Of a stretch of DNA of 13,090 bases, positions 5,961-13,090 are shown piece after piece; within the stretch, counting starts at the first letter, position 1, and every line of letters begins with the position of its first letter. Origin of the DNA: Oscillospiraceae bacterium (lineage in GTDB: Bacteria; Bacillota; Clostridia; Oscillospirales; Oscillospiraceae); contig JAHHRR010000045.1 of NCBI GenBank assembly GCA_020025655.1, positions 1-13,090 on the forward strand. The letters are read 5' to 3'. The position numbers and the translations under genes are program-made. Under the pieces are notes generated by a model that saw nothing but the letters and a program-made list of their open reading frames with translations, did no database searches and was not told the origin of the DNA.

Positions 5961-6794
5961 ATGACCATATGGAACGCTATTCTTATTGGACTTATACAGG
6001 GAATTACAGAGTTCCTGCCTGTATCAAGTTCAGGACATCTTTCATTATTGAGTAATCTTTTTGATGTTACCACAGCTGATGACGGACATATCATGTGTTC
6101 TGTCTTTGCTCATCTGGGTACATTAACAGCTATATTTCTTGTATATTGGCAGGATATTAGGCAGATGTTTTACGAGCTGCTGGGCCTTGTTAATGCAGGT
6201 CCTCTCGCAGGCTCACGCCAGACACGCTATCCGGCCGCAAGACTGTTTTTTATGATTTTTATTGCAAGCCTGCCTCTTCTGCTCTTACTGCCTGTAAAAA
6301 ATATGATGAAGGTTCTGTATTCCAACAGCATTTTTATCGGAGTTACAATTATACTTACAGGATGCCTGCTGTTTGTGGGTGATAAGATGCGTGAAGGCAG
6401 GAAAACCGGAACAAGCATGACAATTCTGGATGCTATTATAATAGGACTCTGCCAGTGCTGTGCAGCTGTTCCGGGACTGTCACGTGCCGGTACTACAATC
6501 ACCGCAGGTATTGCCACAGGCCTCAATAAGGAATTTGCAGTTAAGTTTTCTTTCCTGCTGTCCATTCCTGTGATGATAGTCACAAATATCCTCAGCCTTG
6601 TTGATGCGTTCAATCAGGGCGTTGATGTGGCAAGTATTCCGGCTTACATAGTAGGCCTTATAGCTGCACTTTTAGCGGGTCTTGTCTCAATTTCAATTAT
6701 GAGATACGTGGCTAAAAAAGCAAAACTTGGCGGCTTTGCCTATTACTGCTGGGTAGTAGGCGTACTTTCAATAATTCTGACGATGATATTCTGA
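5961..6794 (+). CDS. uppP: undecaprenyl-diphosphatase UppP (BacA)
   Basis: The 277-residue, strongly hydrophobic protein is an UppP/BacA-type membrane phosphatase. It dephosphorylates undecaprenyl diphosphate to regenerate the lipid carrier for peptidoglycan and wall polymer synthesis; extra copies give bacitracin resistance in known species. The first motif, QGITEFLPVSSSGH (residues 13-26), contains the (E/Q)xxxE pair Q13/E17 and H26. The second, PGLSRAGTT (171-179), holds the essential Arg175. Multiple membrane segments fill the rest, and length fits the family (about 265-290). With the start at 5961 the protein begins as the family does; the longer version from 5919 would add 14 unusual residues. 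It sits between tepA and ftsK, 21 bases before the latter, so co-transcription with ftsK is likely. Its start codon lies in an inverted repeat that could limit translation of the tepA-derived message. Confidence 0.95.
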   Translation: MTIWNAILIGLIQGITEFLPVSSSGHLSLLSNLFDVTTADDGHIMCSVFAHLGTLTAIFLVYWQDIRQMFYELLGLVNAGPLAGSRQTRYPAARLFFMIFIASLPLLLLLPVKNMMKVLYSNSIFIGVTIILTGCLLFVGDKMREGRKTGTSMTILDAIIIGLCQCCAAVPGLSRAGTTITAGIATGLNKEFAVKFSFLLSIPVMIVTNILSLVDAFNQGVDVASIPAYIVGLIAALLAGLVSISIMRYVAKKAKLGGFAYYCWVVGVLSIILTMIF

Positions 6795-6815
6795 GTCAGG
6801 AAAGGATTCATTTAA

Positions 6816-9539
6816 ATGGCAAAAACCAAAAATTCAACTAAAACGGAAAGCGCTCCTAAAGCTGAAACCAGGCGTAAAAAAACTTCGCCGACAGTGGAGC
6901 CTCAGGCTCCCCCTCCGGACCACAGCCGTGGAATAAACGCTGCTGTCCTGCTGGCGCTGACCGTATTTGTAAGCATAAGTTTATTTAATACAGACGGAGC
7001 TGTTATTGCTTTCATTGCAGACCTCTTTAAGGGGCTTGTAGGCTGGGGATACTGGCTGTGCGCACCTGTATTTCTGCTGTCGGCAATTTTACTGCTGACC
7101 CAGAAAAATAAACCGGTGGTTTTCAGAATAAGCTGTGCAATGCTGATTCCTCTTATATTTTCTGCAATGGTTCACCTCTTTGCAGGCGAAGATATGCTGA
7201 ATAATTTCGAGTTTCAGACTGCTGTTACAACCCTCTTTAATGACGGGCAGAAGTTCCAGTCAGGCGGTGTTCTGGGCGGATTACTGGCTATCGGAATGAA
7301 CATGGCGTTCAGTGTCTACGGCTCGGCTCCTATTCTGCTTGCTGTACTTGCGGCGCTTCTGATTATTTCTGTCAGAGGCAGCTTTGCCGGACTTTTCAAG
7401 GCTTCAGAGAAAAAGGAAAGAGAGCCCAAGGCAGAAAAAATGCCCAAATCCAGAAAAGAGCCTGTATTTGCTGCTGCTCCTGAATTCAGTGAAAAGCCTG
7501 AAAAGAAGAGCAGAAAACAGAAAAAGGCTGAGGCAGAGGCAGCGGCAAATGCAAGAGCTGCAGATGCTGCTAAAAACGAGTCTATGCCTAAAATTCAGCG
7601 CTTTACCAGCGCAGACATGATGGACATTCCTCTCGGTGAGGAGGAAAACGAACTGGGCTTCAATAATCTTGATTTTAAAAATACATATGACCAGATAGTA
7701 GAAGAGCAGAGCCATCCGGCAAAAGCCGGACGTAAAAAAGGCAAGGGCAAGGCAGAGGACGAGGAAAATCTATTCCCGCCTATGACCAGTTCGGGAATGA
7801 TGTCCGTCCCCAAAGACGAGAACGGTTTCAGAGAGTTCTCTACCGAAGGCTTCCTGAATATTTCTGAAAAGGATGAAGGCAGCTTGAAGCCGGTGGCTTT
7901 AGGCGCAGAGATATCCGATCCTCCCAGAAAGAAAAAGCCCAGCAGAAAAGATCTGGTTAATGCAGAGGCTATGGCTGTTGAAGCTGAAATTAACGCTGCT
8001 TCCGATGCCGGCGGATATTCATTCCCGCCTGTGGAGCTTTTGAGGGGCTCTACGGCTGCCGCTGTTGATGCAAGTGAAGAAATTATGCTCAATCGCAGCA
8101 GACTTGAAAGCGCAATCAGAAGCTTCGGCATAAATGCAGCGATTGTCGGCTCAATCAGCGGCCCAACTGTAACCAGATATGATATCGAGCTTGAGCAGGG
8201 AGTAAAGCTTTCAAAGATTACTAACCTTGCAGGCGATCTTGCACTGGCACTCGGTGTTGCAAACGTGAGAATTGCACCTATCCCCGATAAAATTTCTACT
8301 GTTGGAATTGAAGTTCCCAATAAGATAGTAAGCACTGTTTATCTGAGAGATGTAATTGACTCAGCCAAGTTTAAAAATGCTAAATCAAAGCTCAGCTTCG
8401 CACTGGGCAAAGACATAAGCGGCGACTGCATTGTAGGCAACATCTCAAAGCTTCCTCATATGCTGATTGCAGGTACTACCGGTTCCGGTAAGTCCGTCTG
8501 CATGAACTCTCTTATCCTTTCACTTCTTTATAAGGCAAGACCTGATGAGGTTCGTCTTATTATGATTGACCCTAAGATGGTTGAGCTTGGAATCTACAAC
8601 GGAATTCCGCACCTTTTTGTGCCTGTTGTTACAGACCCCAAGAAAGCGGCAGGAGCACTCCAGTGGTCTGTTGTTGAGATGCTGAAGCGTTACCGTCTGT
8701 TCTCGGAGGTCGGCGTCCGTGATCTTACAAACTATAATAAATACTGCGAAACAAAGGGCGAGGAAACTCTTCCCAGAATTGTTATTGTTATAGACGAGCT
8801 GGCAGACCTTATGATGGCGGCGTCAAAGGAAGTAGAGGAGAGCATATGCCGTGTTGCTCAAATGGGACGAGCTGCCGGTATGCACCTTATAATTGCAACT
8901 CAGCGTCCTTCTGCTGACGTTATCACAGGACTTATGAAGGCCAATATTCCTTCAAGAATTGCTTTTGCGGTTTCATCCGCAATGGAAAGCCGTATCATTC
9001 TGGATCAGGCAGGAGCAGAGAAGCTTATCGGTATGGGTGATATGCTGTTTGCACCTGTGGGATGCAGAAAGCCTATCCGTATTCAGGGCGCTTTTGTCAC
9101 TGATGAAGAAAGAGAAGATGTAATACAGTTCATCAAAAAGAGCTGCGATGCAACTGCTCAGAATAATGAGATTGAAGAGTTCATGAATAAGGCGGTAGAG
9201 GAAAAATCCTCCGCTGACTCCTCCTCAGCCTCAGATTCTGAGGGCTTTGCAGATTATGATGAAATGCTGCCTCACGCAGTAGAGGTCGTACTGGAAATGG
9301 GCTCATGCTCAGTTTCCATGCTGCAGAGAAGAGTAAAGCTTGGTTACTCAAGAGCTGCCAGAATTGTTGACCAGATGGAAGAGCTGGGAATTGTCGGCCC
9401 GTATGAAGGCGCAAAACCCAGGCAGGTTCTTATAGACAGAGCTGGCTGGCACGATATTCAGGTTGAACTGGGACTTGCATCCGATGATGATATGAACCTT
9501 GCAGCTGAGATGAGCGAAGACTCGGATTATGAAGACTGA
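6816..9539 (+). CDS. ftsK: DNA translocase FtsK/SpoIIIE
   Basis: The 907-residue protein is a septal DNA pump that moves chromosomal DNA across the closing division (or sporulation) septum. Order of parts: a basic, proline-rich N-terminus; about four membrane segments (roughly residues 40-57, 76-95, 101-122 and 151-186); a charged, low-complexity linker (about 195-440); the RecA-like motor with Walker A GTTGSGKS (553-560) and Walker B IVIDELAD (D660, E661), with QMGRAAGMH and ATQRPSADVITG nearby; then an acidic/serine-rich spacer and the winged-helix gamma domain (about 815-882, with GYSRAARIVDQMEELGIVG) that reads polar DNA sequences. It is longer than SpoIIIE because of the linker. AAAGGA (6801-6806) lies 9 bases before the start. 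Which of FtsK or SpoIIIE function applies depends on whether the host sporulates, which the window does not show. Confidence 0.97.
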   Translation: MAKTKNSTKTESAPKAETRRKKTSPTVEPQAPPPDHSRGINAAVLLALTVFVSISLFNTDGAVIAFIADLFKGLVGWGYWLCAPVFLLSAILLLTQKNKPVVFRISCAMLIPLIFSAMVHLFAGEDMLNNFEFQTAVTTLFNDGQKFQSGGVLGGLLAIGMNMAFSVYGSAPILLAVLAALLIISVRGSFAGLFKASEKKEREPKAEKMPKSRKEPVFAAAPEFSEKPEKKSRKQKKAEAEAAANARAADAAKNESMPKIQRFTSADMMDIPLGEEENELGFNNLDFKNTYDQIVEEQSHPAKAGRKKGKGKAEDEENLFPPMTSSGMMSVPKDENGFREFSTEGFLNISEKDEGSLKPVALGAEISDPPRKKKPSRKDLVNAEAMAVEAEINAASDAGGYSFPPVELLRGSTAAAVDASEEIMLNRSRLESAIRSFGINAAIVGSISGPTVTRYDIELEQGVKLSKITNLAGDLALALGVANVRIAPIPDKISTVGIEVPNKIVSTVYLRDVIDSAKFKNAKSKLSFALGKDISGDCIVGNISKLPHMLIAGTTGSGKSVCMNSLILSLLYKARPDEVRLIMIDPKMVELGIYNGIPHLFVPVVTDPKKAAGALQWSVVEMLKRYRLFSEVGVRDLTNYNKYCETKGEETLPRIVIVIDELADLMMAASKEVEESICRVAQMGRAAGMHLIIATQRPSADVITGLMKANIPSRIAFAVSSAMESRIILDQAGAEKLIGMGDMLFAPVGCRKPIRIQGAFVTDEEREDVIQFIKKSCDATAQNNEIEEFMNKAVEEKSSADSSSASDSEGFADYDEMLPHAVEVVLEMGSCSVSMLQRRVKLGYSRAARIVDQMEELGIVGPYEGAKPRQVLIDRAGWHDIQVELGLASDDDMNLAAEMSEDSDYED

Positions 9540-9543
9540 TTTT

Positions 9544-9572
9544 ATTAAAAGGGCGCAGAGCGCCCTTTTAAT
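9544..9572 (+). terminator. Rho-independent terminator after ftsK
   Basis: A perfect 13-bp stem (9544-9556 with 9560-9572), with a GGGCGC/GCGCCC core and an AGA loop, has four T residues after the core. A-tracts and T-tracts flank the core symmetrically, so it could work in both directions. It starts 5 bases after the ftsK stop. Confidence 0.9.
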
Positions 9573-9638
9573 GTTAAATTAATACAAAATTCAAAAAACC
9601 TTGATAAAATTTTAAAGAAACTACGGTATATATGTATT

Positions 9639-10049
9639 ATGAATTATTTTTGCCCTGAAATGACCATAAGAGAAATAAACCAGATAAGCATTCTGGGCCT
9701 TGCACATATAGGTGACGGTGTGTACGAGGTTCTTACACGTACTATGCTCTGTATGCAGGGACATTCTGCGGTTAGGGAGCTGCATAAGCTTACAGTTTCC
9801 TACGTTAATGCTCCGGCGCAGGCCAAAGCGGTGGAAAAAATTCTGCCCGTGCTTACTGATGATGAGAGAAGCCTCTACAAACGGGGCCGCAATGCAAGAG
9901 TTAATTCTGTACCTCAGCACGCCAATATCGGAGAGTATCATGCGGCAACCGGACTTGAGGCACTGTTCGGCTGGCTTTACCTTCAGGGTAAAAGAGACAG
10001 AATAAATGAGTTGTTTTCAATCATAATGGAGGATAACGATGCCTCTTGA
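9639..10049 (+). CDS. mrnC: Mini-ribonuclease III
   Basis: The 136-residue protein is a stand-alone RNase III catalytic domain without the double-stranded RNA-binding domain, as in the MrnC family that matures 23S rRNA ends in Bacillota. The signature LGLAHIGDGVYEVLTR carries the metal-binding Asp26; RGRNA follows in the middle; and ATGLEALFGWLYLQG near the end carries Glu107. Length matches the family. The start is uncertain: neither ATG 9639 nor the in-frame ATG 9660 has a Shine-Dalgarno. I kept 9639 because it gives an N-terminus of typical length before the catalytic motif. A TTGATA (9601-9606) and a TATATA-like box (9627-9632) lie directly upstream, so the message could be leaderless. 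The end overlaps rqcH by 11 bases, implying co-translation of a ribosome maturation nuclease and a ribosome rescue factor. Confidence 0.92.
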   Translation: MNYFCPEMTIREINQISILGLAHIGDGVYEVLTRTMLCMQGHSAVRELHKLTVSYVNAPAQAKAVEKILPVLTDDERSLYKRGRNARVNSVPQHANIGEYHAATGLEALFGWLYLQGKRDRINELFSIIMEDNDAS

Positions 10050-11760
10050 CGCTATAACAGTTTCCGCCCTTACAAAAGAGCTCAGTGATGAGCTGGTGGG
10101 CGGAAAAATTGATAAAGTGCAGCAGCCTGAAAAGGATTTGCTGCTTATTTCTCTGCGCTCTAAGGGAAAGAATCTAAAGCTCGTTGCCAGTGCCGGAACC
10201 GGCGGCGCAAGACTGCATATTACTAAGAACACGCTTGAAAATCCCACAGAAGCACCGATGTTCTGTATGCTTATGCGGAAGCATCTGGTGGGTTCAAAGA
10301 TTCTGTCAGTTACTCAGCCTAATAATGAGCGAATGATTGTTCTTGAACTGGATACACATGACGAACTTGGAATAAGCTCTACCAAGAAGCTTGTGTGCGA
10401 GATGATAGGCAGAAGCTCAAATGTTATTCTTGTGGGTTCAGACGGCAGAATTATAGACTGTATGCGAAGAGCAGAGTTCGCCGGAGAAGGCGGAAGAAGT
10501 ATGCTGCCGGGCATGATTTACAGACTGCCTCCAAAGCAGAATAAACTGGACTTTTTCAGCGCATCTTATGAGCAGATAGAAGAAAAGCTCAAAACCGCAG
10601 ATTACAGCAGACCGGCCGACAAGGTCATTCTTGACAGCTTTTCCGGACTTTCTCCGCTTATATGCCGTGAACTCAGCTACCGTGCCGGAGGGGATTGCGA
10701 ACAGCTCCCTTCCTATGTAAGAGCGCTTAAAGACACAGTGGAGGCACAGATTTTCACCCCCTGCATGATAATGGAAAACGACGTTCCCAGAGATTACAGC
10801 TTTATGCCAATAAAGCAGTATGGTTCTGAGAGCAGCGTTAAGGCGTTTGACAGCTTTTCCGAGCTTCTTGATGCGTTCTACTCGGGACGTGATAAGCGGG
10901 AGCAGCAGCGCCGCCGCAGTCAGGAGCTGAAGCACAGCGTAAAAACCGCCAGAGACCGTATGCTCAGAAAGCTTGCAAGCCAGTCAGAAGAGCTTAAGCG
11001 CACAGAAAATATGGATGAAGTCCGAAAAAAAGCGGAGCTTGTGACTGCAAATATTTACAGACTTAAAAAGGGTGACAGAAGCCTTAAATGTCAGGACTAT
11101 TATGATCCCGAGTGCAGAGAGATTCTGATTGAGCTTGATCCGCTCAAAACTCCGCAGCAGAATTCAGCGGCACTTTTTAAAGAGTACAATAAGCTGAAAG
11201 GTGCCAAGGAGCATCTCACTGTCTTGATTGAGCAGGGCGAAAAACAGCTGGATTACTTAAACAGTGTCCTTGAAGAGCTTGAAAGAGCAGAAAGCGAAAA
11301 GGATATTGCCGAGATTAAGCAGGAGCTTACAGCAACCGGCTATTTGAAGAAGAAAAAGAACTCCAAGCCTGAGAAAATCAAAAAACAGGCACCTCTTCGA
11401 TTTGTATCCGATGACGGATTTGAAATCCTGGTGGGACGCAGCAACAGTCAGAACGACGAGCTTACCACAAAGCTTGCCCGCAGAACGGACTACTGGCTTC
11501 ATGTGCAGAAAGTTCACGGCAGCCATGTTATTATAAGCTGCGAGGGGCTTGAACCTTCTGAGCTTGCATTGCAGCAGGCGGCTTCGCTTGCGGTCTACTA
11601 CTCACAGGGCAGGGACGGCGGCAAGACAGCTGTCGACTATACTATGGTGCGGCTTGTGCGCAAACCTTCCGGTGCCATGCCGGGCAAGGTAATTTATACG
11701 GACTATAAGACTATCATTGCCGAAAGCGACGAAAAGCTTATGGAGAGACTTAGAAAGTAA
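10039..11760 (+). CDS. rqcH: ribosome quality control factor RqcH (NFACT / FbpA-like)
   Basis: The 573-residue protein is an NFACT-family factor. In bacteria RqcH binds obstructed 50S subunits carrying peptidyl-tRNA and recruits Ala-tRNA to add C-terminal alanine tails that mark the peptide for degradation; older annotation calls it fibronectin-binding protein. It begins MPLDAITVSAL, typical of NFACT-N (about 1-195), with FCMLMRKHLVG around 85-90. Coiled-coil arms occupy about 285-345 and 370-440. The NFACT-R domain shows DYWLHVQKVHGSHVII (484-499), the family's W-L-H...G-S-H-V signature, with His493 where Pro is usual. The Asp-Arg pair known as D97-R98 in B. subtilis reads Glu97-Arg98 here. 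GGAGG (10028-10032) lies inside mrnC, 6 bases before the start. No terminator follows, and the next gene starts 32 bases later. Confidence 0.95.
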   Translation: MPLDAITVSALTKELSDELVGGKIDKVQQPEKDLLLISLRSKGKNLKLVASAGTGGARLHITKNTLENPTEAPMFCMLMRKHLVGSKILSVTQPNNERMIVLELDTHDELGISSTKKLVCEMIGRSSNVILVGSDGRIIDCMRRAEFAGEGGRSMLPGMIYRLPPKQNKLDFFSASYEQIEEKLKTADYSRPADKVILDSFSGLSPLICRELSYRAGGDCEQLPSYVRALKDTVEAQIFTPCMIMENDVPRDYSFMPIKQYGSESSVKAFDSFSELLDAFYSGRDKREQQRRRSQELKHSVKTARDRMLRKLASQSEELKRTENMDEVRKKAELVTANIYRLKKGDRSLKCQDYYDPECREILIELDPLKTPQQNSAALFKEYNKLKGAKEHLTVLIEQGEKQLDYLNSVLEELERAESEKDIAEIKQELTATGYLKKKKNSKPEKIKKQAPLRFVSDDGFEILVGRSNSQNDELTTKLARRTDYWLHVQKVHGSHVIISCEGLEPSELALQQAASLAVYYSQGRDGGKTAVDYTMVRLVRKPSGAMPGKVIYTDYKTIIAESDEKLMERLRK

Positions 11761-11792
11761 ATCTATTTTAAAAAATGAGAGGAATGTAAAAA

Positions 11793-12956
11793 TTGAAGCT
11801 GGATAAAAAAACCTTCAAAATGATATTGTCTCTGGCTCTGCTTATAATTCTGTTTGCATGGCTTATAGGCAATGTCGGTATGGTTTTGGACTTCATAAAA
11901 GAGGTCGTTTCCATTTTAAGACCGCTGGTTCTCGGCCTTATAGTAGCGTTTTTGATGAATATTGTTCTCAGACCGCTGGAACGCTTCTGGCAGAAGATTG
12001 CCCCTAAAAAGAAGGGCAGGGCTTTGCATGAAAGACTTAAAAGACCGGTTTGCATTGTACTGAGCCTGCTGCTTGTGTTTGGCGTTATTTTTGCGGTTAT
12101 ATTTGTTGTTGTGCCTGAAGTTTATCGTACATTTATGGCACTTATAAATAAGATTCCGGAGTATTCTGATAAAATCGAACTGTGGTGGAACGATCTTTCT
12201 GACACACTTTCCAAATTTGCAGTTACTCTGCCCTCACTTGATCTGCAGCCGGAGAAGTTAGTCGAGGCTGTTACAGAGTTCCTTGCAGAAAGAGGTCAGA
12301 AGTTCCTTAATACTACAATCGGCGTTACTACCAGTATTGTTTCTTCCATTGCAAACTTCTTTATTGCAGTTGTTTTCTCAGTTTATATTCTCGCTCAGAA
12401 GGAAAGCTTCGGCGCATGGAGCAAAAAGTTCCTTGTTGCAATGTTTTCAAGTGACTGGGTAAACTCTATAAACTCATTCTTCAAGCTTGTGAATAAAACC
12501 TTCACCAAGTTTGTAAGCGGTCAGCTTACTGAGGCTGTTGCACTGGGTTCAATGTGCTTTATAGGTATGCTGGTGCTGAGAATGCCGTATGCACCTATGA
12601 TATCCGTACTTGTCGGATTTATGGCACTGATACCTATATTCGGTGCATGGATCGCAACCATTATCGGTGCGTTCCTTATATTCCTCGATACACCTATTAT
12701 GGCTGTATGGTTTGTACTGTTTATCCTTGTTTTACAGTGGTTTGACGGAAACTTTGTTTATCCCAAGATAGTGGGTAAATCTGTGGGCCTGCCTGCACTT
12801 TTTGTCCTGCTTGCAGTTACAATGGGCGGCAGCGCATTCGGCATAGTCGGTATGCTTGTGAGCGTTCCTACTGTTTCAGTTATATATACACTCGTGATTG
12901 AGGCGGTAGACAGAAGGCTTGAAGAAAAAGGCATCACTGAGATTGACTTAAAGTAA
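11793..12956 (+). CDS. AI-2E family (PerM/YdbI-like) membrane transporter
   Basis: The 387-residue protein belongs to the AI-2E/UPF0118 permease family. Members have been linked to autoinducer-2 export, sodium/proton antiport or general efflux, so the substrate cannot be assigned. Eight hydrophobic segments are visible (about 10-28, 40-58, 86-108, 180-200, 247-263, 269-298, 303-318, 333-368), with the long extracytoplasmic-type region at about 110-178 typical of the family. The conserved second-half motifs are present: ALIPIFGAWI (278-287), YPKIVGKSVGLP (323-334) and the GGSAFGIVGMLVSVP stretch (345-359). The start is a TTG at 11793, chosen because AGAGG (11778-11782) lies 10 bases upstream and an in-frame TAA at 11787-11789 blocks any earlier start. 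It follows rqcH closely and is probably in the same transcript, though a functional link is not evident. Confidence 0.9.
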   Translation: MKLDKKTFKMILSLALLIILFAWLIGNVGMVLDFIKEVVSILRPLVLGLIVAFLMNIVLRPLERFWQKIAPKKKGRALHERLKRPVCIVLSLLLVFGVIFAVIFVVVPEVYRTFMALINKIPEYSDKIELWWNDLSDTLSKFAVTLPSLDLQPEKLVEAVTEFLAERGQKFLNTTIGVTTSIVSSIANFFIAVVFSVYILAQKESFGAWSKKFLVAMFSSDWVNSINSFFKLVNKTFTKFVSGQLTEAVALGSMCFIGMLVLRMPYAPMISVLVGFMALIPIFGAWIATIIGAFLIFLDTPIMAVWFVLFILVLQWFDGNFVYPKIVGKSVGLPALFVLLAVTMGGSAFGIVGMLVSVPTVSVIYTLVIEAVDRRLEEKGITEIDLK

Positions 12957-13029
12957 TAAGATAAAGGTACCGGCAGCAGACTGAAAAGTAAAGACTGCGT
13001 GCATTGCAGCCATGAACAGTGAATATATA

Positions 13030-13067
13030 GCGGCGTACAGAGATTTTACATCTGTACGCCGCTTTTC
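13030..13067 (+). terminator. Rho-independent terminator after the AI-2E family gene
   Basis: A perfect 12-bp GC-rich stem (13030-13041 with 13051-13062) encloses a nine-base loop and is followed by TTTTCT. It lies about 75 bases after the stop codon and closes the mrnC-rqcH unit. The bases between (12957-13029) hold nothing I recognise. Confidence 0.88.
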
Positions 13068-13072
13068 TATGA

Positions 13073-13086
13073 ACTGAAATTTCAGT
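13073..13086. repeat. 14-bp perfect palindrome at the window edge
   Basis: ACTGAAATTTCAGT is self-complementary. It lies just after the terminator and ahead of whatever follows the window. It could be an operator, but a palindrome of this size is expected about once by chance in a window of this length. Confidence 0.3.
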
Positions 13087-13090
13087 AAGT

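Larger units (their letters stand above)
5885..5963 (+). repeat. nested inverted repeat covering the uppP translation start
   Basis: The outer arms CATCGGCGCA (5885-5894) and TGCGCCGATG (5954-5963) are perfectly complementary over 10 bp, and the right arm includes the uppP ATG. An inner pair, TAATCG (5903-5908) and CGATTA (5937-5942), lies between them. In a tepA read-through transcript this could fold so that the start codon is paired and the G-rich ribosome binding site (5947-5951) lies in an internal loop. A possible competing hairpin, GGTGCT (5865-5870) with AGCATC (5883-5888), shares bases with the left outer arm. Confidence 0.55.

Noticed and set aside
7595..8335. A 246-codon minus-strand frame opposite ftsK.
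   Set aside because: Composition is serine/leucine-rich as expected of an antisense shadow, and the sense strand clearly encodes the FtsK linker and motor.
11775..11789. Tiny frame (ATG at 11775, four codons) and an ATG-TAA start-stop pair at 11784-11789 just before the AI-2E family gene.
   Set aside because: The first has no ribosome binding site and the second lies only one base after the AGAGG site, too close to be used. They look incidental, though a start-stop pair can affect initiation.
13012..13077. A 21-residue open frame running through the final terminator hairpin.
   Set aside because: It lacks a ribosome binding site, and its sequence is explained by the terminator stem.
13073..13086. 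14-bp palindrome as a confident operator.
   Set aside because: About one such palindrome is expected by chance in a window this long, and the downstream gene is not visible.

Overview
The window looks like the chromosome of a Gram-positive Bacillota, most likely class Clostridia and plausibly an Oscillospirales/Ruminococcaceae gut anaerobe. This rests on gene content (TmcAL/YlbM, TepA, FtsK/SpoIIIE, Mini-RNase III, RqcH), AGGAGG-type ribosome binding sites, moderate GC and compact operons with overlapping genes. That placement is inference: there is no rRNA here and I could not search a database. I see no mobile element, CRISPR array, tRNA, rRNA or phage gene; this is an ordinary housekeeping region, densely coded on the plus strand.

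Layout. (1) Positions 1-70 hold the first 23 codons of acetate kinase (ackA) on the minus strand, divergent from tmcAL (188-1393), which makes N4-acetylcytidine in tRNA-Met from acetate. The 117-base gap holds promoter-like elements for both directions. (2) prfA (release factor 1) overlaps by one base a fused tsaC-coaE gene (tRNA t6A precursor synthase joined to dephospho-CoA kinase), which overlaps an M18 aminopeptidase gene (apeA-like). A strong terminator at 5171-5201 closes this unit. (3) tepA (ClpP-like), uppP (undecaprenyl-diphosphate phosphatase) and ftsK/spoIIIE form an envelope/division unit closed by a terminator at 9544-9572. (4) mrnC (Mini-RNase III), rqcH (ribosome quality control) and an AI-2E-family membrane protein form the last unit, closed by a terminator at 13030-13067.

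Theme. Many genes act in translation: tRNA modification (tmcAL, tsaC domain), termination (prfA), 23S rRNA maturation (mrnC) and rescue of stalled ribosomes (rqcH). The middle block serves the lipid carrier cycle and chromosome segregation. No intergenic stretch exceeds about 135 bases; the last one (12957-13090) contains only a terminator and a short palindrome that I can identify.

Most worth a second look: (a) the tsaC-coaE fusion with almost no linker; (b) a nested inverted repeat upstream of uppP whose outer 10-bp arm includes the uppP start codon; (c) apeA, which has highly biased codons and a consensus -10 box inside the end of coaE; (d) a Glu in place of Asp in the tRNA-binding Asp-Arg pair of RqcH; (e) mrnC, which has no Shine-Dalgarno and may be leaderless. 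I did not find a clearly novel multi-gene system.
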